Positions 16,566-24,779 of a stretch of DNA of 64,000 bases are shown piece by piece. The DNA comes from Mycobacterium kansasii ATCC 12478. Its GTDB lineage: Bacteria; Actinomycetota; Actinomycetes; Mycobacteriales; Mycobacteriaceae. The DNA is taken from positions 4,526,001 to 4,590,000 of the forward strand of contig NC_022663.1 of NCBI RefSeq assembly GCF_000157895.3, in the 5' to 3' direction. The notes below the pieces were generated by a model. That model saw only the letters and a list, made by a program, of their open reading frames with translations. It was not told where the DNA came from and searched no databases. Both the position numbers and the translations under genes were made by a program. The stretch's first letter is position 1. The number at the start of each line of letters is the position of its first letter.

Positions 16566-17393
16566 TCACCGCGAGAACATGAGCGCGCGCTTGACCTCCT
16601 GGATCGCCTTGGTCACCGCGATACCGCGCGGGCAGGCGTCGGTGCAGTTGAACGTGGTCCGGCAGCGCCACACCCCGTCGACCTCGTTGAGGATATCGAG
16701 GCGTTCGGCGGCGGCTTCGTCGCGGCTGTCGAAGATGAAGCGGTGGGCGTTGACGATCGCCGCCGGGCCGAAGTAGCTGCCTTCGTTCCAGAACACCGGG
16801 CAGCTGGTGGTGCAGGCCGCGCACAGGATGCATTTGGTGGTGTCGTCGTAGCGGGCACGGTCGGTCTGGCTCTGAATCCGTTCGCGGGTGGGCGGATTGC
16901 CGCTGGTGATCAGATACGGCTTGACCGCGCGGTAGGCTTCGAAGAACGGCTCCATGTCGACCACCAGGTCCTTTTCCACCGGCAGCCCGCGAATCGGTTC
17001 GACAGTGATGGTCAGTTGCTTGCCCGGCTTTTTAGGCAGCAGGTCACGCATCAGCACCTTGCAGGCCAGCCGGTTGACGCCATTGATCCGCATGGCGTCC
17101 GAGCCGCAGACCCCGTGCCCGCACGATCGCCGGAAGGTCAGCGTGCCGTCGAGGTAACCCTTGATGTAGATGAGCAGATTGATCAGCCGGTCGCTGGGCA
17201 GGCAGGGAACCCGGAAGCTTTGCCAGCCACCGGTTTCGGTGTACCGTTCCGGGTCATCCGGGTTGAACCGGGCGATCTTGACGGTCACCATCACCGCGCC
17301 CTCGGGAACGGGCGGCAGCGGTCTCTCCGGCAGGGCCGGCACCGGTTCGGTCTCAGCTAGCTCTGCTGATCCCACAGTGTCGCCTTCGGCCAT
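16566..17393 (-). CDS. sdhB: succinate dehydrogenase iron-sulfur subunit
   Basis: Iron-sulfur subunit of succinate dehydrogenase (complex II), which passes electrons from SdhA-bound FAD to the membrane subunits. In 275 residues it shows the plant-type [2Fe-2S] ligands in RRSCGHGVCGSDAMRINGV (about residues 85-103) and the C-terminal ferredoxin-type set CILCAACTTSCP (about 185-196) followed by CRTTFNCTDACPRG (about 237-250). The first ~30 residues are an Ala/Pro/Glu-rich extension. The ATG overlaps the sdhA stop by one base (TGATG). Gene order C-D-A-B matches Rv3316-Rv3319, but downstream it is followed after 22 bp by the MoxR gene instead of the M. tuberculosis neighbour. Confidence 0.95.
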   Translation of the reverse strand: MAEGDTVGSAELAETEPVPALPERPLPPVPEGAVMVTVKIARFNPDDPERYTETGGWQSFRVPCLPSDRLINLLIYIKGYLDGTLTFRRSCGHGVCGSDAMRINGVNRLACKVLMRDLLPKKPGKQLTITVEPIRGLPVEKDLVVDMEPFFEAYRAVKPYLITSGNPPTRERIQSQTDRARYDDTTKCILCAACTTSCPVFWNEGSYFGPAAIVNAHRFIFDSRDEAAAERLDILNEVDGVWRCRTTFNCTDACPRGIAVTKAIQEVKRALMFSR

Positions 17394-19183
17394 CAGTACT
17401 TCCGTTCCTTGGGTTCGTAGCGGGTCTGCACGACGGGTTTGAAGTCCAGCGCGATGTCGCTGAGCAGTTCGGTGCCCTGCTTGTCGGCCCCAATTTCCTT
17501 GTCGGCCCCAATTTCCTTGTAGGCCATGGTGTGGCGCATGAAGTTGACGTCGTCGCGGTTGGGGTAGTCCTCGCGGGCATGCCCGCCGCGGGATTCCTTG
17601 CGGTTGAGCGCACCGACCACGGTGACTTCGGCCAGTTCCAGCAAGAAGCCCAGCTCGATGGCTTCCAACAGGTCGCTGTTGAAGCGTTTTCCCTTGTCGT
17701 GCACGCTGATTCGGGAGTACCGCTCCTTGAGTGCGTGGATGTCGGTGAGCGCCTGCTTCAGGGTTTCCTCGGTGCGGAACACTGCGGCGTTGTTGTCCAT
17801 CGTGCGCTGCAGCGCACCGCGGATGTCGGCGACTCGTTCGTTGCCGTGTTCGGACAAGATGTCGTTGACCCATCCGACGACCATCGCCGCCGGGTTCGGT
17901 GGCATCTCGACGAAGTCGTGACCGCGCGCGTAGTTGGCCGCGGCGATGCCGGCCCGGCGACCGAACACGTTGATGTCCAGCAGTGAGTTGGTGCCCAGCC
18001 GGTTGGCGCCGTGCACCGACACGCACGCGCACTCGCCGGCCGCGTACAGGCCCGGGACGGTGTGGGTGTTGTCCCGCAGCACCTGCCCGGTGACCGTGGT
18101 GGGGATGCCGCCCATCACGTAGTGGCAGGTCGGGTAGACCGGGACCAGCTCGTGCACCGGGTCCACGCCCAGGTAGGTGCGCGCGAACTCGGTGATGTCA
18201 GGCAGCTTGGCCTCCAGCACGTCCGCACCCAGGTGGCGCACGTCGATGTAGACGTAGTCCTTGTGCGGGCCGGCGCCGCGGCCCTCCAGCACCTCCAGCA
18301 CCATCGAGCGGGCGACGATGTCGCGGGGAGCCAGGTCGACGATCGTCGGGGCGTAGCGCTCCATGAACCGCTCGCCTTCGCCGTTGAGCAGCCGGCCGCC
18401 CTCGCCACGCACCGCCTCGGAGATCAGGATGCCCAGGCCGGCCAGTCCGGTCGGGTGGAACTGGTGAAACTCCATGTCCTCCAACGGAAGTCCCCTACGG
18501 AAGACGATGCCCATGCCGTCGCCGGTGAGGGTGAGCGCGTTGGATGTGGTCTTGTACATCCGGCCGGAGCCGCCGGTCGCGATCACGACGGCCTTGGCGT
18601 GGAAGACGTGGATGTCGCCCGTCGCCAGCTCGTAGGCCACCACCCCGGTGGCCACCGGGCCGCTGGGAGTGTGGGTCAGCGCCAGATCGAGTACGTAGAA
18701 CTCGTTGAAGAACTCCACGTCGTGCTTGACACAGTTTTGGTAGAGGGTTTGCAGGATCATGTGGCCGGTGCGGTCGGCGGCGTAGCACGCCCGGCGCACC
18801 GGAGCCTTGCCGTGGTCGCGGGTATGTCCGCCGAAGCGGCGCTGGTCGATGCGGCCCTCGGGGGTGCGGTTGAACGGCATCCCCATTTTCTCCAGGTCGA
18901 GCACCGCGTCGATGGCTTCCTTGCACATGATCTCGACGGCGTCCTGGTCGGCCAGGTAGTCGCCGCCCTTGACCGTGTCGAAGGTGTGCCACTCCCAGTT
19001 GTCGTCTTCGACGTTGGCCAGGGCGGCGCACATGCCGCCCTGGGCGGCGCCGGTGTGGCTGCGAGTGGGGTAGAGCTTGGTCAACACGGCGGTGCGGACG
19101 CGCGGGCCCGCCTCGACCGCGGCCCGCATGCCGGCACCGCCCGCGCCGACGATCACCACGTCGTATCGGTGTTGGTGAATCAC
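17393..19183 (-). CDS. sdhA: succinate dehydrogenase flavoprotein subunit
   Basis: Catalytic flavoprotein of succinate dehydrogenase, oxidising succinate to fumarate. The 596 residues show the dinucleotide-binding VVIVGAGGAGMRAA (about 9-22), the covalent FAD-attachment His in YPTRSHTGAAQGG (H43), and substrate-site segments FHPTG and RRACYAADRTGH. The start is GTG at 19183, preceded by AAAGG about 8 bases upstream. Near the C-terminus a six-residue block is duplicated (KEIGADKEIGADK) because of an 18-bp tandem repeat, which explains why it is six residues longer than the 590-residue M. tuberculosis protein. It sits in sdhCDAB, with a 10-bp gap from sdhD and a one-base overlap with sdhB. Confidence 0.95.
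   Translation of the reverse strand: MIHQHRYDVVIVGAGGAGMRAAVEAGPRVRTAVLTKLYPTRSHTGAAQGGMCAALANVEDDNWEWHTFDTVKGGDYLADQDAVEIMCKEAIDAVLDLEKMGMPFNRTPEGRIDQRRFGGHTRDHGKAPVRRACYAADRTGHMILQTLYQNCVKHDVEFFNEFYVLDLALTHTPSGPVATGVVAYELATGDIHVFHAKAVVIATGGSGRMYKTTSNALTLTGDGMGIVFRRGLPLEDMEFHQFHPTGLAGLGILISEAVRGEGGRLLNGEGERFMERYAPTIVDLAPRDIVARSMVLEVLEGRGAGPHKDYVYIDVRHLGADVLEAKLPDITEFARTYLGVDPVHELVPVYPTCHYVMGGIPTTVTGQVLRDNTHTVPGLYAAGECACVSVHGANRLGTNSLLDINVFGRRAGIAAANYARGHDFVEMPPNPAAMVVGWVNDILSEHGNERVADIRGALQRTMDNNAAVFRTEETLKQALTDIHALKERYSRISVHDKGKRFNSDLLEAIELGFLLELAEVTVVGALNRKESRGGHAREDYPNRDDVNFMRHTMAYKEIGADKEIGADKQGTELLSDIALDFKPVVQTRYEPKERKY
17481..17516. repeat. 18-bp in-frame tandem duplication within sdhA
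   Basis: TTGTCGGCCCCAATTTCC occurs twice in a row (17481-17498 and 17499-17516), followed by a further TTGT. It duplicates six codons in the C-terminal region of SdhA without changing frame. The unit is less GC-rich than its surroundings, and replication slippage is the simplest origin. Confidence 0.95.
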
Positions 19184-19193
19184 CGCTCGCCTT

Positions 19194-19673
19194 TCAGGAG
19201 ATGTTCGCGTCGAAGGTCAGCAACACGTAGCTGCCCAGCACCAGCGTGAATGTCATCGACACCGCCAGCAGCGAATTGAGCCAGAACCGGGTGGATTCCT
19301 TGCGGCTGTAGTCGTCGATGATGACGCGCAGGCCGTTGCCGCCGTGCAACTGCGCCAGCCACAACAGCAGCAGGTCCCAGGTCTGCCAGAACGGCGAATT
19401 CCAGCGCTGCGCCACATAGTTGAAGTCGATGCGATAGACCCCGTTGTCCCACATCAGACCGATGAACAGGTGACCCAGGGCCAAGAACACCAGCACCACC
19501 CCGGAGAACCGCATGAACAGCCAGGCGAATTTCTCGAAGTTGGGCATGCCGGCGCGGCGCCGCGGCGACCGCGGATTGTCCAGGCTGGCTGGCCGGTCGT
19601 GGGTGCGTTGCAGCACCGGTGCGCGGCGGCTGTTGCCGGTTTGCGGGTTGAGCTGCACGCCGGGGGTGCTCAT
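19194..19673 (-). CDS. sdhD: succinate dehydrogenase hydrophobic membrane anchor subunit
   Basis: A 159-residue membrane anchor of succinate dehydrogenase. After a polar ~45-residue N-terminus, three membrane segments are visible: WLFMRFSGVVLVFLALGHLF, WDLLLLWLAQLHGGNGLRVI and WLNSLLAVSMTFTLVLGSYV. His residues in the first and second segments are candidates for haem b or quinone contact. The ATG overlaps the sdhC stop by 4 bp, and the stop is 10 bp before sdhA. Order and size fit Rv3317. Confidence 0.92.
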   Translation of the reverse strand: MSTPGVQLNPQTGNSRRAPVLQRTHDRPASLDNPRSPRRRAGMPNFEKFAWLFMRFSGVVLVFLALGHLFIGLMWDNGVYRIDFNYVAQRWNSPFWQTWDLLLLWLAQLHGGNGLRVIIDDYSRKESTRFWLNSLLAVSMTFTLVLGSYVLLTFDANIS

Positions 19674-20146
19674 CGGAAGTGCTCCCACATGTGGATGCCC
19701 AGCACCACCGCCGCGGGCACCAGGATCAGCAGCCACACGATGCCGACGACACCCAACATCAGCCGCTGATAGCGCGGTCCTTGCGACCAGAAGTCGATCA
19801 AGATGATCCGGATTCCGTTGAGGGCGTGGTAGGAGACCGCAACCACCAACCCGAATTCCATCAGGCCGACGACCGGCGTCTTGTAGGTGCCGATCACCGA
19901 GTTGTACGCCTGGGGGCTGACCCGCACCAGCGCGGTGTCCAGGACGTGGACGAACAGGAAGAAGAAGATCGTCGCGCCGGTGATGCGATGCAACACCCAC
20001 GACCACATGCCGGGATCACCGCGATACAGCGTCCGTGGTGGCCGCCGTTTGCGTGACGATCCAGGGGCAGGTTCAGGCCCCTTGGTGGGCGCTGCCGGAT
20101 TCGCGGTCGTCGCCTTGGTGTTCAGACCGTCCTCACCGCCTTCCAA
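19670..20146 (-). CDS. sdhC: succinate dehydrogenase cytochrome b-556 subunit
   Basis: Cytochrome b subunit that anchors complex II and binds haem and quinone. Three membrane helices are clear (ATIFFFLFVHVLDTALVRVS, PVVGLMEFGLVVAVSYHALN and LMLGVVGIVWLLILVPAAVV), with His in FVHVLD and SYHALN. The start is uncertain. A TTG at 20146 gives 158 residues and includes RTLYRGDPGMWSW, a motif also found in longer actinobacterial SdhC proteins. The internal ATG at 20008 gives 112 residues, the length annotated for Rv3316. The TTG is given because the residues before MWSW look conserved. It is the first gene of sdhCDAB and diverges from cdd. Confidence 0.9.
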   Translation of the reverse strand: MEGGEDGLNTKATTANPAAPTKGPEPAPGSSRKRRPPRTLYRGDPGMWSWVLHRITGATIFFFLFVHVLDTALVRVSPQAYNSVIGTYKTPVVGLMEFGLVVAVSYHALNGIRIILIDFWSQGPRYQRLMLGVVGIVWLLILVPAAVVLGIHMWEHFR

Positions 20147-20332
20147 ACCCCGTAAGAAACGGCATCAAACAGCTCTAGCCGGGCAATCGAGCTTAACTTG
20201 ACCAGGTCCGCGGGCGGTACCGACAGCCCGATCGCAATCATGTGTCGCGTGGCCATTCGTCGTCGCCGCGGCTCGTCTCGTCGGGGTTAAGGTTGCTTAC
20301 CGAGGTCGGCCCATCGTCGAGCGGGGTTGCGA

Positions 20333-20755
20333 ATGCCTGATGTCGATTGGGATATGCTGCGCGACAAGGCAATTCAGGTGTCAGCCGGTGCGTATGCACC
20401 GTATTCACGGTTCCCGGTCGGTGCTGCCGCGCTGGTTGACGACGGCCGTGTCGTCACCGGCTGCAATGTCGAGAATGTCTCCTACGGCCTGGGCCTGTGC
20501 GCCGAATGCGGAGTGGTGTGCGCCTTGCATGCGACCGGAGGCGGCCGGCTGGTCGCATTGGCATGTGTGGACGGCGCCGGGTCGGCATTGATGCCGTGCG
20601 GACGGTGTCGCCAGTTGTTGCTCGAACACGGCGGCCCGGAGCTATTGATCGACCATCCGGCTGGGCCGCGTCGGCTCGGCGAACTACTGCCGGAACCTTT
20701 CCGTGCAGATCTTGCGGCTGGTCCGGCGGATGAGCCCGGTCGCGAATTGTCGTGA
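20333..20755 (+). CDS. cdd: cytidine deaminase
   Basis: Zinc cytidine deaminase of the small tetrameric type, converting cytidine and deoxycytidine to uridine and deoxyuridine in pyrimidine salvage. The 140 residues contain TGCNVENVSYGLGLCAECG (about 43-61), with the CAE active-site signature, and MPCGRCRQLL (about 88-97), supplying the other two zinc Cys. The ATG at 20333 is used; a TTG at 20327 would add two residues. In M. tuberculosis cdd is followed immediately by deoA and add; here 4.5 kb of accessory DNA lies between cdd and deoA. Confidence 0.93.
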   Translation: MPDVDWDMLRDKAIQVSAGAYAPYSRFPVGAAALVDDGRVVTGCNVENVSYGLGLCAECGVVCALHATGGGRLVALACVDGAGSALMPCGRCRQLLLEHGGPELLIDHPAGPRRLGELLPEPFRADLAAGPADEPGRELS

Positions 20756-20814
20756 ATCCCGCCCGAATTTGACGGGCTGGTAGTTTAAAGATCTGATGGC
20801 AAATTAATGAAGTA

Positions 20815-20902
20815 GTGATAAGACCGTGATCAAACTGTGATCAACCTTATTAGGGTCGCCCGTGATAGGGCAGTGATTGGTTCGTAATAAGGTTGTGATC
20901 CA
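20815..20902 (+). promoter_or_regulatory. helically phased GTGAT repeats and inverted repeat upstream of the PE cellulase
   Basis: GTGAT occurs at 20815, 20826, 20837, 20862, 20873 and 20895, and a degenerate GTAAT at 20884. Within the groups 20815-20841 and 20862-20899 the period is exactly 11 bp. Read on the other strand this gives TCAC-type half sites every 11 bp, the layout used by OmpR-family regulators such as PhoP (7-bp half sites, 4-bp spacers). CAACCTTATTA (20842-20852) and TAATAAGGTTG (20885-20895) also form a perfect 11-bp inverted repeat. The last unit ends 4 bp before the ATG at 20903. The regulator is unknown. Confidence 0.55.
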
Positions 20903-23362
20903 ATGAATATGTCATATGTGACTGCCGTACCTGAGGCGCTGGCGGCGGCGGCGAGGGATATCACCGGCATTGGCTCGACCCTGAGCGCCGCGAATGCTGC
21001 GGCAGCGGCGCCGACAACAGGGCTGCTGGCGGCGGGTGCCGACGAAGTGTCGGCGGCCATCGCGGGGCTGTTCAGCTCGCATGCCCGGGAATACCAAACA
21101 CTGAGCGCCCAGGCGGCGGCATTTCATGACCAGTTCGTTAATGCCTTGACCGCAAGTGCGAGGTCGTATCTGAGCACCGAGGCAGCCAACACCGCGCCGC
21201 TACGCAATGTCGTGCAAGGGCTGCTCGGAATGCTGGGCGCACCCACTGCCGGCAACGGTGGTCGGTCGGTGGCGACCGGCGCCGGCGGGCACGGCGGGTC
21301 GGCCGTGACAAGCAACAGCGGCGGTCCCGCTGCGGGGACCGGTGGCGGGACGGCCGCCGTCTATGGTCGCGACGGGGGCGCCGCACCGATCGGCACCGGT
21401 GGCACCGGCTCCGCGGCGATCGGCCCGAGTTCCGCCAACACGACGACCTCGGGTAGTGGCACCGCCACCACGACGGCTGCGGCCGCGGCCCCCGCCCCGG
21501 CCGACACCGGTAGCAGCGGCACCGCGGCGGTCACCCCGACTACCGTCGCCCCGACGACCACGGCTAGTGGCACCACTGCCCTGGCTACTGCGGCCGCGAC
21601 GACGACGTCCACCGCGACGACCGCCGCCAGCACCGGAGGCACCGGGGTGACGGCGACGTACACTCCGACGGCGCAGTGGAATAGCGGCTTCACCGCGAAT
21701 TACACGATCACCAATACGGGTACGACGCCGCTGACCAACTGGCAGCTTCAATTCGACTTGCCGACAAACGAATCCGTCACCAACCTGTGGAATGGGCAGG
21801 TGTCCCAGTCCGGTACGCACTACACCGTCACCCCCGCCAGCTACAACGGGACGATCGAACCCGGCAATTCGGTCACCGTCGGATTCCAAGCCGCGCAGGA
21901 CGGCGCCTATTCGCCACCGACGCATTTGCTGGTGAACGGACAACCCGTCGGCGGTGACACCGGTGGTACCGGCACCGGAAGCACGGGCGGCACGGGTACC
22001 GGTGGTACGACGACCGGGGGCAGCGGCACCGGAAGCACGGGCGGCACGGGTACCGGTGGTACGACGACCGGGGGCAGCGGCACCGGAAGCACGGGCGGCA
22101 CGGGTAGCAGCACCGGCGGCACCGGCACCGGTGGTACGGGGACCGGTACCGGCGGCACCGGCACCGGTGGTACGGGGACCGGTACCGGCGGCACCGGGAC
22201 CGGAACGGGCACCGGCGGCACGGGCACCGGCGGCAGCGGGATCACGGCGACATACGCGCCGACGTCGCAGTGGAACAACGGCTTCGTCGCCAACTACACG
22301 ATCACCAATACGGGCACCGCCCCGGTGACCGACTGGCAACTCCAATTCGACTTGCCTTCAAACGAATCCATCACGAATCTGTGGAACGGACAGGTCGCCC
22401 AATCAGGCACCCATTACACCGTGACCCCGCAGAGCTATGACGCCACGATCGCGCCCGGCAGCTCGGTCACTGTTGGTTTCCAGGCAGCGCAGACCGGCTC
22501 ATACGCGCCGCCCACGAATTTGCTGGTGAACGGACAACCAGTCACCGGTACGGGGACCGGCGGTACCGGCACCGGTGGCACCGGCACCGGCGGCACGGGG
22601 ACCGGTGGCACGGGGACCGGTGGCACCGGCACCGGCGGCACGGGGACCGGCGGCACGGGGACCGGTGGCACGGGCACCGGTACCGGCGGCACGCTGATCA
22701 CGTCCCAGTACGGAACGACGACGATCCAGAACGCCTATGTGGTTCAAAACAATGCATGGAACAACCCGGGTGGACAGTCGATCAACGTCACCCCCACCGG
22801 GTTTTCCATCGCCACCGAAAACGGCTCCGCTCCCACCAACGGCGCACCGCTGGGATACCCGTCGATATACGACGGCTGGCACTACGGCACCGGTTCGCCG
22901 GGCACCAACCTGCCGATTCAGTTGGGCCAGATCCAGACTGCCACCAGCAGCATCAACTACACCTATCCCAGCACCGGTGTCTATAACGCTTCCTATGACA
23001 TCTGGCTGAATCCCACGCCCATCACGACCGGCGTCAACCAGCAGGAAGTGATGATCTGGTTCAACCACCAGGGCCCCATCCAGCCGGTCGGCTCCGTGGT
23101 GGGCAACGCCACCATTGACGGGCAGAACTTCCAGGTGTGGAAGGGCAGTAACGGCCAGAACAATGTGGTGTCCTACGTCGCGACCACACCGATCACCTCC
23201 TGGAACAACTTCGATGTGATGGAGTTCATCGACAACACCCAAACCCTGGAGCCGGTCACCGACTCGTGGTACCTGACCAGCATCCAAGCCGGCTTCGAGC
23301 CCTGGAGCGGCAGCGTCGGCGCGGGGGTCGATTCGTTCTCCGCCCTCGTCAACGGCGTTTAG
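20903..23362 (+). CDS. PE-family protein with two CBM2 modules and a GH12 endoglucanase domain
   Basis: An 819-residue modular protein. An N-terminal PE domain (MNMSYVTAVPEALAAAARDI, about residues 1-95) would route it through type VII secretion. A Gly/Ala/Thr-rich linker follows, then a CBM2 cellulose-binding module (about 250-350), a GTGTGG-repeat linker, a second CBM2 (about 448-545), another such linker, and a C-terminal GH12 domain (about 597-819). GH12 catalytic Glu residues are visible in QQEVMIWFNHQGP (nucleophile) and SIQAGFEPWSG (acid/base), so the enzyme looks intact. It should bind and hydrolyse cellulose or another beta-1,4-glucan outside the cell. M. tuberculosis has GH12 and CBM2 proteins elsewhere, but not at this place between cdd and deoA. 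Confidence 0.9.
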   Translation: MNMSYVTAVPEALAAAARDITGIGSTLSAANAAAAAPTTGLLAAGADEVSAAIAGLFSSHAREYQTLSAQAAAFHDQFVNALTASARSYLSTEAANTAPLRNVVQGLLGMLGAPTAGNGGRSVATGAGGHGGSAVTSNSGGPAAGTGGGTAAVYGRDGGAAPIGTGGTGSAAIGPSSANTTTSGSGTATTTAAAAAPAPADTGSSGTAAVTPTTVAPTTTASGTTALATAAATTTSTATTAASTGGTGVTATYTPTAQWNSGFTANYTITNTGTTPLTNWQLQFDLPTNESVTNLWNGQVSQSGTHYTVTPASYNGTIEPGNSVTVGFQAAQDGAYSPPTHLLVNGQPVGGDTGGTGTGSTGGTGTGGTTTGGSGTGSTGGTGTGGTTTGGSGTGSTGGTGSSTGGTGTGGTGTGTGGTGTGGTGTGTGGTGTGTGTGGTGTGGSGITATYAPTSQWNNGFVANYTITNTGTAPVTDWQLQFDLPSNESITNLWNGQVAQSGTHYTVTPQSYDATIAPGSSVTVGFQAAQTGSYAPPTNLLVNGQPVTGTGTGGTGTGGTGTGGTGTGGTGTGGTGTGGTGTGGTGTGGTGTGTGGTLITSQYGTTTIQNAYVVQNNAWNNPGGQSINVTPTGFSIATENGSAPTNGAPLGYPSIYDGWHYGTGSPGTNLPIQLGQIQTATSSINYTYPSTGVYNASYDIWLNPTPITTGVNQQEVMIWFNHQGPIQPVGSVVGNATIDGQNFQVWKGSNGQNNVVSYVATTPITSWNNFDVMEFIDNTQTLEPVTDSWYLTSIQAGFEPWSGSVGAGVDSFSALVNGV
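21971..22105 (+). repeat. 54-bp tandem repeat in the linker of the PE cellulase
   Basis: A 54-bp unit beginning GGCACCGGAAGCACGGGCGG starts at 21971, 22025 and 22079; the third copy is partial. It is in frame and encodes Gly/Thr/Ser linker sequence. Shorter GGCACCGGY-type repeats continue to about 22240 and recur at about 22547-22695 before the GH12 domain. Such sequence is prone to slippage, and linker length may vary between strains. Confidence 0.85.
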
Positions 23363-23537
23363 CCCCGACTAATGGGAAGTGCCAGGCCAGCCGGCCAGCG
23401 TTTCGGCAGACTTGACTCGAATTAGCACGCGCTGTGACCGCGGGTGTTGATGGCCGGGGTGGTGTGAACGAGCTTCTTTGTACCCCAAGGTGTTTGGGTT
23501 CGATCCGGTGCTTGCAATGACCGGGCCGGCAACCGAC

Positions 23538-24779
23538 TCAGTTGTTTGGTGGTGGTTGGGGTTGGAAGGGGTCGTACCACCACCAATCGGCGCGTTCGCC
23601 GATGGGCCCGGGGTACGGCGGGACGGTGGGCGGGGGTTGGGTTGGTGGGCGTGCCAGCGACCCTGCGCTGAGTTGCCGGCCGCAGGTGTCGGTGATGGTG
23701 GGATTGGCTGCGGGTGCGGTGATGGTGATGATGCCGCGGTGGTGGCTGCGGTGGTGATAGGGGCAGAGCAGTACCAGGTTGTCCAGCTCGGTGGCGCCAC
23801 CGTCTTCCCAATGGCGAAGGTGGTGTGCGTGCAGGCCACGGGTGGCGCCGCAACCGGGTACTGCGCAGGTTTGGTCGCGGTGCTCGAGAGCGCGGCGCAG
23901 CCGGCGGTTGATCACGCGGGTCGCCCGCCCGGCGCCGATGAGCTGGCCGTCGCGTTCGAACCAGACTTCGGCGGTGGCATCACAGCTGAGGTAGCGGCGC
24001 TCGGCGTCGGATAGCAGCGGACCCAGATGCAGCGCCGCGATGCGGTCCTTGACATCGACGTGCACCACCACCGTGGTGTGTTGCCCGTGGGGGCGGCGGG
24101 CCACCTCGGCGTCCCAGCCGGTCTCGACCAGCCGTATGAACGCCTCGACGGTGGTCGGCAACGGCGGCGTGCTCTCCGATGCGACGTTGTCGTGATCGTG
24201 TTTCCACTCGGCAATCAGGGCATCACGATAAGACGCCAGCGCGGCGTCGAATTTCGCTGCATCGTCATGGGCAAGTCTGATGCGCCAACAGCTGCCCTGC
24301 TCGTTGGTGGTCTTGGTGATCGAGGGCTGCGCGTGCGGCCGAGGATCGGGTTCGGGTCGTGGTTCGAGCTTGACCGCGGTGCGCAGCTGGTTGACCGTGG
24401 CGACCCGCGCCAGCTGCACGTAATGCTCATCAGATCCCGCACCAGCCCGCGCGGCGATGACCCCGACCTGATCCAGCGACAGCCAGCCCTCCCGCATGCC
24501 CTGGACACACCGTGGAAACTCCTCGAACCGGCGCGCCACAGTGGTGAAAGTGTGGGCGTTTGTCGAAGACGAGCCGAGCTTCCAGGCCAGCAACGCCGCC
24601 ACCGACCGCGCACCCGTAGCACCACACAGCTCGTCGCGATCCATTTCGGCGGCGATCTCCACAATGCGCCCATCAATCGCATTGCGCTGACCGGCCAACT
24701 CCGCCAACTCCTCGAACAGCTCCTCAAGACGCTCGCCGGGACCGGCCACCACAGCACCAGCGGCTGCACTCGACGACAT
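23538..24779 (-). CDS. 13E12-family DUF222/HNH endonuclease domain protein
   Basis: A 413-residue protein of the mycobacterial REP13E12 family. The N-terminal ~280 residues are the helical DUF222 region, ending with DATAEVWFERDGQLIGAGRA, followed by a C-terminal HNH nuclease motif. Zinc/HNH residues are visible in TCAVPGCGATRGLHAHHLRHW and DNLVLLCPYHHRSHH (about residues 310-365). A Pro-rich tail ends the protein. The ATG at 24779 is preferred over a TTG at 24836. In M. tuberculosis such repeats are multicopy and serve as prophage integration targets. Here the gene lies between the cellulase gene and a second damaged copy of the cellulase 3' end, so it probably arrived by recombination or transposition-like insertion. 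Confidence 0.88.
   Translation of the reverse strand: MSSSAAAGAVVAGPGERLEELFEELAELAGQRNAIDGRIVEIAAEMDRDELCGATGARSVAALLAWKLGSSSTNAHTFTTVARRFEEFPRCVQGMREGWLSLDQVGVIAARAGAGSDEHYVQLARVATVNQLRTAVKLEPRPEPDPRPHAQPSITKTTNEQGSCWRIRLAHDDAAKFDAALASYRDALIAEWKHDHDNVASESTPPLPTTVEAFIRLVETGWDAEVARRPHGQHTTVVVHVDVKDRIAALHLGPLLSDAERRYLSCDATAEVWFERDGQLIGAGRATRVINRRLRRALEHRDQTCAVPGCGATRGLHAHHLRHWEDGGATELDNLVLLCPYHHRSHHRGIITITAPAANPTITDTCGRQLSAGSLARPPTQPPPTVPPYPGPIGERADWWWYDPFQPQPPPNN

Noticed and set aside
14891..16582. 563-residue open frame on the plus strand opposite MoxR
   Set aside because: It is a shadow of the AAA+ gene; the minus strand shows Walker A and B motifs and operon overlaps, and the plus frame shows no domain.
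21907..22701. Pro/Val-rich open frames opposite the cellulase linker and the repeated GGCACC units as a possible CRISPR-like array
   Set aside because: The minus-strand frames are mirror products of the Gly/Thr codon repeats. The units have no constant repeat with variable spacers, so this is a coding linker and not CRISPR.
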